This document shows positions 36,047 through 46,123 of a stretch of 64,000 nucleotides of DNA, one piece after another; positions within the stretch are counted from its first letter, which is position 1; each line of letters starts with the position of its first letter. The notes below the pieces were generated by a model, which ran no database searches, had not been told where the DNA came from, and saw only the letters and a list, made by a program, of their open reading frames with translations. The position numbers were made by a program, and so were the translations under genes. The DNA is from Botrimarina hoheduenensis (GTDB lineage Bacteria > Planctomycetota > Planctomycetia > Pirellulales > Lacipirellulaceae), in NCBI RefSeq assembly GCF_007859815.1, contig NZ_SJPH01000001.1, positions 1-64,000 of the forward strand, given 5' to 3'.

Positions 36047-38128
36047 TTGACACCCTTCCGCATCCACTGCGAAACCTGCCAAACGCCCCTTCGGGTGCGC
36101 GATCCGGGCTTCATCGGCGAGGTACACGCGTGCCCTAAGTGCGGGAGCATGGTGCAGATTGTGCCGCCCGATACCGCCGAGCAAAGCGCCGCTCAAGAAA
36201 CTCCGGTGCCGGGATCCGGACCAACAACGCTGGTCCTTGGTTCGACGCTGGAAACGCTCGACACCGACCAAACACTAGCGGACGCAGGCAACGCATCGAT
36301 CGACGAGCAGCTGGCGGCCAGCGCGAAGCTCGCCGATGACGTCGCCGCAGCGACCGCCCCCCCTGCCCCCGCGGTTCCAACCCCCAAGTTCTGGAGGCAC
36401 CCGGGACTAATGGCAGCCGGGGGCATCGGCTTCTTCACGATCGGAGTGACCCTGACCTTATGGCTCCGGCAATTAGGCCCCTCCGCGCCCGAGCCCTCCC
36501 CGAATCGCCCCCTCGCCACCGCGGCGTCAGAGGCTCCGCTATTTCACGCCGGCGAACAGCCGCCTATCGAACCCTCAACCCCCCAATCCTTGCCAAGTTC
36601 CGCGGGGCAAGCACCGATCGAAGAACCGGCAGGGGATGCCGAACTGGTGTCGATCGGCACCGCTAACCTTCCCTCGGTAGAGAGCCCGTCGATCGAGAAC
36701 CCGTCGGAAGCCGTTGAAGCAGAGCCGGCAGCGGGGTCAGCCACCGCTGATGCCGAAACTCGGTCGTTACCGAGCCCGCCGCCCGACGAAGCCGATTCCG
36801 ATCTTCTAGCGAGCACGGCCACAACGCCCTTTGAAGCGACGGCCTCGCTGACTCCGCCAGCTGACTTTGATCCGCTGGAGTACGACCCGGCAACCATCGA
36901 ACTGGTACTGCGAAGCCCCTCGGCGACCGACTCGCTGGACGCCCCCCACGCCGATTCCGAGGGGTCGCCCCTCGATCCGCTGCCCGACGAGTCTTCGGCT
37001 CCCCCAACGGCCGAGGCCCTACTTGACCAGCAGCTTGCCGAAAAGGCTCGGCACAATGGCGTGCTGGTGGTGCGTGGCCCAACGTCAGATCCCGACAACC
37101 AACCACCAACCCTCTCTGCCGAGCGGCTGCTCGCGGTCACGCTGCCCGAATCCGATCTGACCGAAGCGCCGCTCTCAGCAGCGATCGACTTTTTCTCGGC
37201 GCTCTCCGGGACACCAATCAGCCTGACCCCAGCGGCCTTACGCAGAGCAGGGATCGATCCGCGTACGACGATCTCGTTCGTCGGGCTTAACGCATCGATC
37301 AGCGAGGTGCTTAGCGAAGGGCTAGCGTCGCGCCGGCTGATGCTGCGCACCGAAGGCGCTCAAGCGATTATCGAACGCCTCGGGGCCAGCGAACAACGCC
37401 GTGTAACCCATCGGCTGGAAGACTTGGCAGGGGACGGAGTTGAAGACTTAGAACAACTGCTACGCCGCTTCGGTCCGCCGAGCGTTGCGAGCGCAACAAT
37501 CGAATCCAACGGACTCCTGACGATCGAGGCCCGCCAAGCCGAGCAGTATGACTTGCTCGTCTTTTGCGAGCGCTTGCGCGTTGCGCGGGGACTGCCACCG
37601 CAGACACGTTATCCGCGGTCGCGGCTGGTGTCAGAGCCGGCGTTAAAACTCCTCGACAAACCACTTTCACGACGAACCACTTTTAGCTTTGTCGAGCCAA
37701 CGCCGTTGCGCGACATCTTTGAGCACGTGGCGAACCTCACCCGGCTGACGATTCTCATCGACTGGCCTTCACTCGCCGAAGACGCGGGCCTGGGACCGCG
37801 TTCAACGCTCAGCGCTGCCACCACGAATCGCCGGTGGTCTGACGCGCTCGAGGGTTTGCTCGAAGCGCTGGATCTCGGCTGGGTGCCGATCGATGGCCGG
37901 ACCGTTTGGATCGCCAGCCGCCAGAAGCTGGCAGCGGAGCCGGTAATCGATTTCTACCCGGCTTCGCCCGCCGCGGGGCCGGGGCTGGCCGAACGGCTCG
38001 CACCAGCCCACCCGCAAGCAGAGATCGTTTACGATCCCCGCTCGCGGTGCGTGCTGGTCCGTGGCAATCTGGCTGCGCACCGGGCCGTCTGGCAAGCCGT
38101 TTCAACGGCCACGTCACGCGAAGGCTGA
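36047..38128 (+). CDS. Zinc-ribbon, single-TM protein with STN-like domains
   Basis: The 693-residue protein starts at TTG 36047. Residues 7-37 form a zinc ribbon (CETCQTPLRVRD; CPKCGSMVQI) of the MJ0042 type. A membrane helix follows at about 121-142 (GLMAAGGIGFFTIGVTLTLWL). Next is a long Pro/Ser/Glu-rich spacer to about residue 350. The C-terminal half has two STN-like segments (APLSAAIDFFSALSGTPISL; TPLRDIFEHVANLTRLTILI). The topology suggests a cytoplasmic zinc ribbon linked to a periplasmic domain. It is 102 bases downstream of the lipoprotein gene and probably works with it. No pilus or secretion gene is adjacent. Confidence 0.72.
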   Translation: MTPFRIHCETCQTPLRVRDPGFIGEVHACPKCGSMVQIVPPDTAEQSAAQETPVPGSGPTTLVLGSTLETLDTDQTLADAGNASIDEQLAASAKLADDVAAATAPPAPAVPTPKFWRHPGLMAAGGIGFFTIGVTLTLWLRQLGPSAPEPSPNRPLATAASEAPLFHAGEQPPIEPSTPQSLPSSAGQAPIEEPAGDAELVSIGTANLPSVESPSIENPSEAVEAEPAAGSATADAETRSLPSPPPDEADSDLLASTATTPFEATASLTPPADFDPLEYDPATIELVLRSPSATDSLDAPHADSEGSPLDPLPDESSAPPTAEALLDQQLAEKARHNGVLVVRGPTSDPDNQPPTLSAERLLAVTLPESDLTEAPLSAAIDFFSALSGTPISLTPAALRRAGIDPRTTISFVGLNASISEVLSEGLASRRLMLRTEGAQAIIERLGASEQRRVTHRLEDLAGDGVEDLEQLLRRFGPPSVASATIESNGLLTIEARQAEQYDLLVFCERLRVARGLPPQTRYPRSRLVSEPALKLLDKPLSRRTTFSFVEPTPLRDIFEHVANLTRLTILIDWPSLAEDAGLGPRSTLSAATTNRRWSDALEGLLEALDLGWVPIDGRTVWIASRQKLAAEPVIDFYPASPAAGPGLAERLAPAHPQAEIVYDPRSRCVLVRGNLAAHRAVWQAVSTATSREG

Positions 38129-38163
38129 GAAATCGCAGCCCCCCGTACGCAAAAGCAAGCGGG

Positions 38164-39177
38164 CTAGAGCGTGCGATCGACCGCCTCAGCGATCCGACGA
38201 CACTCGGCCATCATCTGCGCGAACCCCTCGCACGAGAGAGTTTGGTAGCCATCGCTCTTGGCGTTCTCAGGGTCGGGATGCACCTCGACGATAACACCGT
38301 CGGCACCCGCGGCGATTGCCGCCTTGGCCATGGCGGGAACGAGGCTTGTGTGGCCGGTGCCGTGGCTCGGATCGATCACCACCGGCAGGTGCGTCTTCTG
38401 CTGCAGGTACGGCACGGTTGCCAGCGGAAGCGTGAAGCGGGTGTGCGCCTCGAAGGTGCGGATGCCGCGTTCGCAAAGCATTACGCGTGCATTCCCGCCA
38501 TCGAGGATGTACTCGGCGGCGAGCAACATCTCGTCGATCGTCGCACTAGGGCCACGCTTCAGCAGTACCGCAGCATCGGCCTTGCCGCACGCTTCGAGCA
38601 AGCGGTAGTTTTGCATGTTGCGGGCACCGATCTGTAGCACCTCGGCGTAGCCGGCAACCAGATCGACATCCTCGGGGGAAACCACTTCCGTGACGATCGC
38701 CAACCCGGTCTCTTGCCGCGCAGTCGCGAGCAGCTTGAGTCCTTCCTCCTTCATCCCTTGGAAGCTGTAGGGGCTGGTACGAGGCTTGAAGGCACCGCCG
38801 CGAAGAGCCGTGGCACCCGCGGCCTTAACCGCCTTGGCGGTCTCGACAATCTGCTCCTCGCTTTCCACGCTGCACGGCCCGGCGATCATGCCGATCGCTT
38901 TCCCTCCCACTTCGAGCGTGCCGGCCTTCACCAGCGAGGTTTCGTGATGGGCCTCACGGCTGGCGAGCTTGTAGGGGGCGAGCACCCGCATGACGGTGTC
39001 TACGCCGGGAACGCTTTCTAACGCCGAAACACCGATGACGCGCTCGTCGCCGATCGCGGCGACGACGGTCCGTTCGGTACCGCGGAGCACGTTGGCCTTC
39101 AAGCCAAGCTGCTCGACGTGCTTGACCAGGTGTTGCAGGTTTTCCTCAGTGGCAGAGGTTTTCATGACGACGATCAT
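38164..39177 (-). CDS. aroF: 3-deoxy-7-phosphoheptulonate (DAHP) synthase, type I-beta
   Basis: The 337-residue enzyme condenses phosphoenolpyruvate and erythrose 4-phosphate, the first step of the shikimate pathway. An N-terminal ferredoxin-like regulatory domain (about 1-68, MIVVMKTSATEENLQHLVKH) precedes the barrel. Barrel motifs are GPCSVESEEQ, LRGGAFKPRTSPYSFQG, QIGARNMQNYRLL, LKRGPSATIDE and VIDPSHGTGH. In this group the N-terminal domain gives feedback inhibition by aromatic amino acids. A strong terminator and a competing hairpin lie in the leader, suggesting additional control at transcription. Confidence 0.95.
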   Translation of the reverse strand: MIVVMKTSATEENLQHLVKHVEQLGLKANVLRGTERTVVAAIGDERVIGVSALESVPGVDTVMRVLAPYKLASREAHHETSLVKAGTLEVGGKAIGMIAGPCSVESEEQIVETAKAVKAAGATALRGGAFKPRTSPYSFQGMKEEGLKLLATARQETGLAIVTEVVSPEDVDLVAGYAEVLQIGARNMQNYRLLEACGKADAAVLLKRGPSATIDEMLLAAEYILDGGNARVMLCERGIRTFEAHTRFTLPLATVPYLQQKTHLPVVIDPSHGTGHTSLVPAMAKAAIAAGADGVIVEVHPDPENAKSDGYQTLSCEGFAQMMAECRRIAEAVDRTL

Positions 39178-39303
39178 CGGTCGAGAGTCCAGGGACGAGG
39201 GGAGAGTGGCGGAGCGGGTGGCAGGAAACTTGGCAGGCGTGTGTGAGACGCTTCACGCAAGATGGGAAGAACTCGTGCGCCGCGAATCGATGGTAAGGCT
39301 ACG

Positions 39304-39341
39304 AAAAAAGCCCCGGGGACCGCTCTGGTTCCCGGGGCTTT
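39304..39341 (-). terminator. Intrinsic terminator in the aroF leader
   Basis: On the reverse strand a 13-bp stem with one G:U pair (39339-39327 with 39321-39309) and a 5-base loop is followed by six T residues (39309-39304). It is oriented with aroF and lies about 126 bases before its start codon. Because no gene is read into it from upstream on this strand, it is best explained as an attenuator. Confidence 0.75.
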
Positions 39342-39381
39342 CGCTGTTTTGTTAGCGATCTGGCGGCGTTATGCACGACCT

Positions 39382-39412
39382 CCGGCCCCGGGACCCGTAA
39401 AAAACGGGCCGG
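39382..39412 (-). promoter_or_regulatory. Candidate antiterminator/anti-antiterminator hairpin of the aroF leader
   Basis: On the reverse strand GGCCCGU and ACGGGUC can form a hairpin with a U5 loop. Overlapping it, GGUCCCGGGGC (39395-39385) is almost identical to the 3' arm of the downstream terminator and can pair with the terminator's 5' arm (39338-39327). The two folds exclude each other. CCCCGGGG is self-complementary, so part of this pairing could be chance. Confidence 0.5.
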
Positions 39413-39563
39413 TAAAGGAAAACCAGAAGCCATAACGATACGCACAGTTCATATCCGCAGTATCGACTCGAAAGCACCGCGGGGCAAGCAGAAATCATCG
39501 GCTCGCCCCCGGCAGATTGCGATCTACACTACTAAGGACCTAATTCACCGGATAAAAAACGCT

Positions 39564-40226
39564 ATGAGATTCCCCTGCTGCCATGCCCGCTTGGCCCTCA
39601 TCGGCGTTCTTACAGGAGCCCTGATCGGTATGACGACACCTGCTAACGCCGCCCCAGAGGGGGCCTCCGACCCGGCTCCCGCCCCTGTCGCAAGCCACCT
39701 TGCTCACGCCACGGTGGGGGGCGGCTGCTTCTGGTGCACCGAAGCGGTCTTTGAAGCAACGACCGGGGTCGTGTCGGTCGTCAGCGGCTACGCCGGCGGC
39801 CCCCGACCCAACCCCACCTACGAGGCGGTCTGTACGGGATCAACGGGGCACGCTGAGGTCGTCCAGATCGCCTACGATCCCGCGCAGGTCAGCTTCGCCA
39901 AGTTGCTCGAGATCTTCTTCAAGACCCACGACCCCACCACACTCAACCGACAAGGCGTCGACAGCGGCACCCAGTATCGCTCGGTCATCTTCTACCACGA
40001 CGAAGAGCAGCGCCGCACGGCCGAGGCAATCAAGGAAAAGCTCGACGCATCAGGTGCCTACAGCGGACCGATTGTTACGGAGATCAGCCCGCTGCCCGCG
40101 TTCTTCGAGGCCGAAGCGTATCACCAGGACTACTTCGCCAAGAATCCGTATCAGGGCTACTGCCGAGCGGTGATCGCGCCCAAGATGGAAAAATTCCGGC
40201 AGGCTTTTGCTGACGCGCTAAAGTGA
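39564..40226 (+). CDS. msrA: Secreted peptide-methionine (S)-S-oxide reductase
   Basis: The 220-residue protein has a signal peptide (about residues 1-30, LIGVLTGALIGMTTPANA). The MsrA catalytic motif GGCFWCTEAVFEATTGV follows, then SGYAGGPRPNPTYEAVCTGSTGHAEVVQ. DPTTLNRQGVDSGTQYRSVIF and EAYHQDYF are also typical. It repairs the S epimer of oxidised methionine in exported proteins. It lies upstream of a secreted msrB with 80 bases between, so the two form a periplasmic repair pair. Confidence 0.95.
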   Translation: MRFPCCHARLALIGVLTGALIGMTTPANAAPEGASDPAPAPVASHLAHATVGGGCFWCTEAVFEATTGVVSVVSGYAGGPRPNPTYEAVCTGSTGHAEVVQIAYDPAQVSFAKLLEIFFKTHDPTTLNRQGVDSGTQYRSVIFYHDEEQRRTAEAIKEKLDASGAYSGPIVTEISPLPAFFEAEAYHQDYFAKNPYQGYCRAVIAPKMEKFRQAFADALK

Positions 40227-40306
40227 AACTCGCTTCGGCCGGCTGCGACTGAGAAGGCAAGCAAACCAAAACAATCGGGAGTCGTTAAACAACGAGAGGT
40301 GAGGCT

Positions 40307-40810
40307 ATGCAAAAGTACTTCGTCTTTGGCTTGGCGGCGGCCGGACTGGTCGCGGTAACGGGACTGACCTTGGTGGCGGTCGCCCAAGAATCGGTCACGG
40401 CGACGACCGATTGGACGGCGATCGATTGGAAGTCGCGCCTGACACCCGACCAGTACTACGTGACGCGTCAGTCCGGCACGGAACGCCCGTTCAAGAATGC
40501 CTATTGGGATAACACTGAGCCGGGCGACTATCACTGCGTCTGCTGCGACCTGCCGCTGTATTCCTCTGATAGCAAGTACAAATCGGGAACCGGGTGGCCC
40601 AGTTTCTTTCAGCCGATCGCCTCCGGGGCAGTTGCCGAGCACGAGGATCGCGGCTGGCTGATGGTACGCATCGAGACCCGCTGCGCCCGGTGCGATGCTC
40701 ACCTGGGGCACGTCTTCGACGACGGACCTCAGCCAACCGGCAAGCGCTACTGCATGAACTCGGCAGCACTACGGTTTGTGCCCGCCGAAACCGCAGCGGC
40801 TGCCGAATAG
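40307..40810 (+). CDS. msrB: Exported peptide-methionine (R)-S-oxide reductase
   Basis: The 167-residue protein has an N-terminal hydrophobic segment (about 5-26) acting as signal peptide or anchor. The two zinc CxxC pairs are CVCC and CARC. Other MsrB blocks are [37 protein letters not shown] with the catalytic Cys in RYCMNS, and AALRFVP. It reduces methionine-R-sulfoxide. The ribosome binding site gagaggtgagg is strong. It pairs with the upstream secreted msrA. Confidence 0.95.
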   Translation: MQKYFVFGLAAAGLVAVTGLTLVAVAQESVTATTDWTAIDWKSRLTPDQYYVTRQSGTERPFKNAYWDNTEPGDYHCVCCDLPLYSSDSKYKSGTGWPSFFQPIASGAVAEHEDRGWLMVRIETRCARCDAHLGHVFDDGPQPTGKRYCMNSAALRFVPAETAAAAE

Positions 40811-40960
40811 GCAAGCCCCGCGGATCAATGCCGCTAGCGGTATCCGGGTTGGTCCGAGTTGGTGGGGCAACTCGTTGAGAAATAAGTAGAACTAGCCTGC
40901 TCCGATCCCTAGCGTTTGGAGCAACCCTGCCTACGCATGCGAATTGCCGCGCTGAAGGAT

Positions 40961-41164
40961 TCAGTCCTTCAGCACGAACGTTACCATCAGGGTCACCCGA
41001 TAAGCGGTGATCTTGCCTTCCGAGACCTCAACCTTCTGGTCCTTGACCCAGGCACTCTTAACGTTCTCAAGCGTCTTGCACGAACGGCTCACGCCTTTCT
41101 CGATAGCGTCTTCAAAGCTCTTCTTGCTCGAGGCGATAATCTCGGTAACGCGGGCGACCGACAT
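40961..41164 (-). CDS. Dodecin-family flavin-binding protein
   Basis: The 67-residue protein (MSVARVTEIIASSKKSFEDA) matches dodecin in length and motif order: an amphipathic helix, then SAWVKDQKVEVSEGKITAYRV with the flavin-stacking Trp in SAWVKDQ. Dodecins form hollow dodecamers that store or buffer FMN or riboflavin. It is 77 bases downstream of the SOUL-type gene on the same strand. Confidence 0.93.
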   Translation of the reverse strand: MSVARVTEIIASSKKSFEDAIEKGVSRSCKTLENVKSAWVKDQKVEVSEGKITAYRVTLMVTFVLKD

Positions 41165-41241
41165 GGTGTCAGCTCCAATCGATTGAAAAGAAAAAAGACG
41201 CGGGCGGTAATTTCCTCCGCACTGTGTGCGGGGCGGCCACT

Positions 41242-41967
41242 TTACTTGGCGGGTTCCAGCAGAAGCTGGACCTCCCAGTACTTCTCGCGATCAGGGACCA
41301 TTGGGCTGTTGTAACCGAAGACCCTGAACGAGGCTTCCCCCGTCCCCTGCCGACGATACTCGCTCTGCGTGGCGAGCCAGTCTTCCAGTCGCTTGGCGGC
41401 GTCAGCGGCGGTCGCTTCGTTCATGCGACCCCGCATGCCCAGCGAGGCGACGATTGTCGCGGCCGTATCCGTGACTTCCACACGGTCGATCGCTCCGGGC
41501 GAACCCACCTTAGTGTTCTGGTACAGGAACGCCATCTGGCCATCGCCCTTGACGCTGTCGGCCCGATTCATCTCGACCGGGGCCGTCATGGGGATGCCCT
41601 GCGTTTGGATATGGCTAAACAGCGGCCAGAAGCTCGCACCAACCGCTTTTCGGTAGGACGGGTAGGTTTTCAGCTCGATCACGCCGACCGGCGTATAGGC
41701 GGGGAAGCCTTCGGGAATGGGTGCCTCGGCCCGCGGCCGAAACGACAGCATCTCGTGGGCCGATTCGAGCTCGCCCGACTCGATCGCCTCACGGGCGGGG
41801 CTGTGTGGGGCGAGCCGCTCAGCCGCCGCGGGCAGGTCGGCAAGCAACTCAGCCACATAGGGGGGTGCCGTCATTCGCTCTACCGACGCGACCGCGGCGT
41901 AGGCAATGCCGCCGAGGGTGGCGATCGCCCCCGTAACCACCAACCAAGCCTTTCGTGTCCAGCGCAT
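41242..41967 (-). CDS. SOUL-family heme-binding-like protein, membrane anchored
   Basis: The 241-residue form is read from ATG 41967 (MRWTRKAWLVVTGAIATLGG); a start at 41997 is also open. One N-terminal hydrophobic helix would act as signal or anchor. The SOUL domain is shown by VIELKTYPSYRKAVGA, IPMTAPVEM and MAFLYQNTKVGSPG, ending FRVFGYNSPMVPDREKYWEVQL. SOUL proteins are often described as heme- or porphyrin-binding, although many bacterial members are untested. It precedes the dodecin gene on the same strand, so the two may be co-transcribed. Confidence 0.88.
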   Translation of the reverse strand: MRWTRKAWLVVTGAIATLGGIAYAAVASVERMTAPPYVAELLADLPAAAERLAPHSPAREAIESGELESAHEMLSFRPRAEAPIPEGFPAYTPVGVIELKTYPSYRKAVGASFWPLFSHIQTQGIPMTAPVEMNRADSVKGDGQMAFLYQNTKVGSPGAIDRVEVTDTAATIVASLGMRGRMNEATAADAAKRLEDWLATQSEYRRQGTGEASFRVFGYNSPMVPDREKYWEVQLLLEPAK

Positions 41968-42117
41968 CGCTTCGGTCTCCCAGAACAAAGAATTCAACCC
42001 CGATCGCGAGAGGCTTCGCTCATGCCACCTACGCGGATGCAGCCAAGCCTTGATTAGCGTGACAGAATCGCGGGGGCTCGTGCAACTCAGCGCGTGATCA
42101 ATTTCCGCGGACGCTAG

Positions 42118-45100
42118 CTACGCGCGGGCAGGTTCATAGCCCAGGTTGGGCGACAACCAGCGCTCGACCTCCGCCAGCGGCATTCCCTTACGACGGGCGT
42201 AGTCTTCCACCTGTTCGCGGCTGAGCCGATCAACGGCAAAGTAACGCGCCTCGGGATGGGCGAAGTACAGCCCGCTCACGCTCGCCGCCGGATGCATCGC
42301 GTAGCTTTCGGTGAGCCGGATGTTGATCGCTTTCTCTACACCTAGCAGATCGAACAGGGTGCGCTTCTCCGTGTGATCCGGTTGAGCCGGGTACCCGGGA
42401 GCCGGGCGGATGCCCCGATAGCGTTCCTTGATGAGATCTTCGCTCGTATAAGCTTCATCCAAGCCGTAGCGCCACTCCTTGCGGACCCGCTCGTGCAGGC
42501 ACTCGGCAAAGGCTTCGGCGAAGCGGTCTGCCAGGGCTTTCACGAGGATCGAGTTGTAGTCGTCGTGATCGGCGTCGTACCGAGCGGAAAGCTCATCGCA
42601 GCCGATGCCCGTCGTGACCGCAAACCCGCCGACATGGTCGGCCAAGCGAGCGTCGATCGGCGCGATGTAGTCGGCCAGGGAGCGATACTCTCGCTGGTCT
42701 TTGCGCTGCCATTGCTGCCGCAGGCAGTGCAGTCGGCAGCGTTCCGCCGACCGGCTTTCGTCCGTGTAGACAACAATGTCTTCACCGTCCGTCGCGGCGG
42801 GGAAGAAACCGTAAACCCCCTTGGCGGTTAGGAGTTTCTCCTCGATCAGCTTGTCGAGCATCGCCTGGGCATCGTCAAAGAGGCGTTTGGCCTCTTCGCC
42901 GACCACCTCATCCTCAAAGATGCGAGGGTACTTGCCGCGCAGCTCCCAGGTAAGAAAGAACGGACTCCAGTCGATATAGTCCCGCAGTGTCGCGAGCGGA
43001 AAATCTTCCAGCACGCGCACGCCGGTAAACTCCGGCTGAGGAATATCGACCGTCGACCAGTCGGTTGGAAAACGGCGGAGCTTGGCTTCCTCGAACGGAG
43101 CGAGTGTCACCTGCTGACGCTGGTGATAGCTCTTCACAAGGTCGGCCTGCAGCCGCCGATTTTCGGCCTGGAAGGTCTCGCGCGATTCGGGATTGATCAG
43201 CTTCTCGACCACGCCGACCGACCGCGACGCGTCGAGCACGTGCGTGACGCCTCCGCCGGCGCTCGTCGCTTCGTAGTGGGGAGCGATCTTGACGGCGGTG
43301 TGCTTGGCACTGGTGGTAGCCCCGCCGATGAGCAGCGGCGTGGTCATCCCACGACGCTGCATCTCGCGGGCGACATGCACCATCTCGTCGAGACTCGGCG
43401 TGATCAGCCCCGACAGGCCGATGACATCGACCCCCTCTTTCTCGGCGGTTTCGAGAATCGTTTCGGCAGAGCACATGACGCCGGTGTCAATCACTTCAAA
43501 GTTGTTGCACCCGAGCACCACGCCAACGATGTTCTTGCCGATGTCGTGGACGTCTCCCTTGACGGTTGCCATGAGGATCTTGCCGCGTGCTTTCCCGGCC
43601 GTGCCCGCCTCTTCTTTCTCGGCTTCCATGTAGGGGGTCAGGTAAGCGACCGCCTTTTTCATGACGCGCGCGGATTTGACGACCTGCGGCAAGAACATCT
43701 TGCCGGCACCGAAGAGATCGCCGACGGTGCTCATGCCGTCCATCAGCGGCCCCTCAATCACGTTCAGGCAGCGCGGGTACTTCTGACGGGCCTCCTCAGC
43801 ATCTTCTTCGATGTGCTTGACGATGCCCTTGATGAGCGCGTGCCGGAGACGTTCCTCGACCGGGCCTGCACGCCAGGCATCGTCCACCACAGCCTGGGCC
43901 CCCTCTTGTCCGCGAACCGTCTCCGCAAATTCGACGAGTCGCTCGGTCGCGTCGTCGCGCCGATTGAGCAGAACATCTTCCACAAGTTCCTTGAGGCGTG
44001 GCTCGATCTCGTCGTACACCGCCAACTGGCCGGCGTTGACGATCCCCATATCGAGGCCCGCCTTGATCGCGTGGTACAGAAACGCCGAGTGCATGGCCTC
44101 GCGTACCACGTCGTTGCCCCGGAAGCTGAAGCTGATGTTCGAGACGCCGCCCGAGATCTTCACGCCGGGGCACTCGCGCTTGATTCGCGACGTGGCGTTG
44201 ATGAAATCGAGCGCGTAGTTGTTGTGTTCCTCGATGCCCGTAGCGACGGTCAAGATATTGGGGTCAAAGATAATGTCTTCAGCCGGGAAACCCGCTCCGC
44301 CTTCAGCTTCCGGCTTGACGAGCAGTTCGTACGCCCGCTGACAGATCCGTACCTTGTCGTCTTCCGTGGCGGCTTGCCCCTGTTCGTCGAACGCCATCAC
44401 TACCGCCGCGGCACCAAAGTCGCGGCACAGCCGCGCCCGGCGGAGGAACTCTTCTTGGCCGTCTTTCAGGCTGATCGAGTTGACGATGGACTTGCCCTGT
44501 ACCGCGCGCAGCCCTGCCTCGAGGACCGACCACTTGCTGCTGTCGATCATGACCGGCACCGCGGCGATGTCGCCCTCGCCGGCGATCAGCCGGAGGAACT
44601 TGGTCATGACCGCCTCGGAGTCGAGCAGCCCCTCGTCCATATTGACGTCGATCACGTTGGCACCGTTCTGCACCTGCTCGCGCGCGACCTCGATCGCCTC
44701 TTCGTAGTTCTCCTCCTTGATTAGACGCGCAAACTTTCGGCTGCCCGTGACGTTGGTCCGCTCGCCGATCATCAAAAAGTTGGCATCGGGACGCAGCTCC
44801 ATCGGCTGCGTACCGCTGAGCCGCAAACGGCTGGGAACGGTGGTGCGCTGATGCGGCTTGCTGTTCTGCAGCCGTTCGGCCATCGCGGCGATGTGATCGG
44901 GGCTCGTCCCGCAGCAGCCGCCGACGATGTTCACCCAGCCGTTGTCGGCATACTCGCCAACCATGTTGGCCATGGCCCCCGGCCCTAGGTCAAATTGCCC
45001 CATCTCGTTGGGCAGGCCCGCGTTGGGGTGACAGCTTATCGGCACGCTCGCGACACGCTGCATCTCTTCCAGATGCGGTCGCATCACGTCTGGTCCGAGC

Positions 45101-45879
45101 GCGCAGTTCATGCCGACCGACAGCATCGGGAAGTGGGCGATCGCGTTCCAGAAGGCTTCGACACTCTGCCCGGAGACGAACGTGCCACCCCCTTTGTCGA
45201 ACGTGCCAGAAACCATCACCGGCACGCGCGTTCCGGAGTGGTCAAAGTACCGCTTGAACGCCACCAAGCAGGCCTTAAGGTTGAGCGTGTCGATGACGGT
45301 TTCCGCCAACAAGATATCGACGCCCGCCTCAACCATCGCCTTGGTCTGCTGGTAGTAAGAATCGACCATGGTGTCGAACGTCACGTCGCGATGGCTGGGA
45401 TCCTCGACGCTGGTCGAGATCGCCATCTGCTTGGACGTCGGGCCGATCGATCCTGCACAGAAGCGTGGCTTGTCCGGGTTTTGCTCCGTGAACTCAGCGC
45501 ACGCCTGCTTGGCCAACCGAATCGCGGCCGTGTTGATCTCGTTGCACAGCGCGAGCGGATCGTGACCGGCTGCCTCGAACTCAAAGTCGAGCATCCCCAC
45601 CGGGCTCGCCCCGAAGGTGTTGGTCTCGATGATGTCCGAACCAGCCTTCAGATAGCGCCGATGGATCTCGAGGATCGCGTCGGGCTTGGTGATACAGAGC
45701 AGATCGCCAAAGTTCTTGAGGTCTTTGTGGTGCTCGGCAAACCGCTCGCCGCGGACCTCGGCCTCACCGATTCCCAGGGCTTGGATCTGTGTGCCGGTAG
45801 CCCCGTCCAGGAGCAGGATCCGCTCCTTCAGTAGGTGCTCTAGCTGTTCGGTCTTGTTCTCAGCAGCGGTCAGCAGCAT
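42118..45879 (-). CDS. metH: Cobalamin-dependent methionine synthase
   Basis: The 1253-residue form is read from ATG 45879 ([20 protein letters not shown]). Modules in order: homocysteine-binding barrel ([10 protein letters not shown], zinc Cys pair in [10 protein letters not shown]); methyltetrahydrofolate barrel ([25 protein letters not shown]); helical cap; B12-binding domain with the axial His in [10 protein letters not shown] plus [10 protein letters not shown]; and the AdoMet reactivation domain ([20 protein letters not shown]). Length matches E. coli MetH (1227). It methylates homocysteine to methionine in the cytoplasm. Its leader (45880-46123) holds no B12 box or SAM/SAH riboswitch that I can recognise. 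Confidence 0.97.
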   Translation of the reverse strand: MLLTAAENKTEQLEHLLKERILLLDGATGTQIQALGIGEAEVRGERFAEHHKDLKNFGDLLCITKPDAILEIHRRYLKAGSDIIETNTFGASPVGMLDFEFEAAGHDPLALCNEINTAAIRLAKQACAEFTEQNPDKPRFCAGSIGPTSKQMAISTSVEDPSHRDVTFDTMVDSYYQQTKAMVEAGVDILLAETVIDTLNLKACLVAFKRYFDHSGTRVPVMVSGTFDKGGGTFVSGQSVEAFWNAIAHFPMLSVGMNCALGPDVMRPHLEEMQRVASVPISCHPNAGLPNEMGQFDLGPGAMANMVGEYADNGWVNIVGGCCGTSPDHIAAMAERLQNSKPHQRTTVPSRLRLSGTQPMELRPDANFLMIGERTNVTGSRKFARLIKEENYEEAIEVAREQVQNGANVIDVNMDEGLLDSEAVMTKFLRLIAGEGDIAAVPVMIDSSKWSVLEAGLRAVQGKSIVNSISLKDGQEEFLRRARLCRDFGAAAVVMAFDEQGQAATEDDKVRICQRAYELLVKPEAEGGAGFPAEDIIFDPNILTVATGIEEHNNYALDFINATSRIKRECPGVKISGGVSNISFSFRGNDVVREAMHSAFLYHAIKAGLDMGIVNAGQLAVYDEIEPRLKELVEDVLLNRRDDATERLVEFAETVRGQEGAQAVVDDAWRAGPVEERLRHALIKGIVKHIEEDAEEARQKYPRCLNVIEGPLMDGMSTVGDLFGAGKMFLPQVVKSARVMKKAVAYLTPYMEAEKEEAGTAGKARGKILMATVKGDVHDIGKNIVGVVLGCNNFEVIDTGVMCSAETILETAEKEGVDVIGLSGLITPSLDEMVHVAREMQRRGMTTPLLIGGATTSAKHTAVKIAPHYEATSAGGGVTHVLDASRSVGVVEKLINPESRETFQAENRRLQADLVKSYHQRQQVTLAPFEEAKLRRFPTDWSTVDIPQPEFTGVRVLEDFPLATLRDYIDWSPFFLTWELRGKYPRIFEDEVVGEEAKRLFDDAQAMLDKLIEEKLLTAKGVYGFFPAATDGEDIVVYTDESRSAERCRLHCLRQQWQRKDQREYRSLADYIAPIDARLADHVGGFAVTTGIGCDELSARYDADHDDYNSILVKALADRFAEAFAECLHERVRKEWRYGLDEAYTSEDLIKERYRGIRPAPGYPAQPDHTEKRTLFDLLGVEKAINIRLTESYAMHPAASVSGLYFAHPEARYFAVDRLSREQVEDYARRKGMPLAEVERWLSPNLGYEPARA

Positions 45880-46123
45880 CGCTTCTTGGTCCCGTTGGGT
45901 TGTTCCCTGGCGCAAGCCATCGGCAGCAGAGCCCGCAGTATCGCTGGCGTGCGATCCAAAGCCAAGCGGCAAAACGGCTTACGCAGCTGCGCACGACACC
46001 CCTCTCCCACTGGCCCGCCCTTGTAAGAGCTAACCAACGAGACCGAGTTACCGGACCAAATTTCACGAGCGAGGCAGCCCGCCAGCCCACGAACCGCTCT
46101 GCTGACGAGGGGCCTCGGGCTAC

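Larger units (their letters stand above)
39178..39563. other. Divergent intergenic region between aroF and msrA
   Basis: No gene is present. On the aroF strand it contains a candidate attenuator (39304-39412). On the msrA side, TTGCGA near 39517 and TAATTC near 39541 could be a weak promoter. The DNA around 39421-39563 is more AT-rich than average. Confidence 0.5.

Noticed and set aside
43123-44724. 533-codon forward open frame
   Set aside because: It is antisense to metH. Its translation is His/Arg/Val-rich without recognisable domains.
45880-46123. Possible cobalamin or SAH/SAM riboswitch upstream of metH
   Set aside because: The leader has some GC-rich stems, but I could not find a B12 box or the conserved cores of SAM/SAH classes. 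A covariance-model search would decide.
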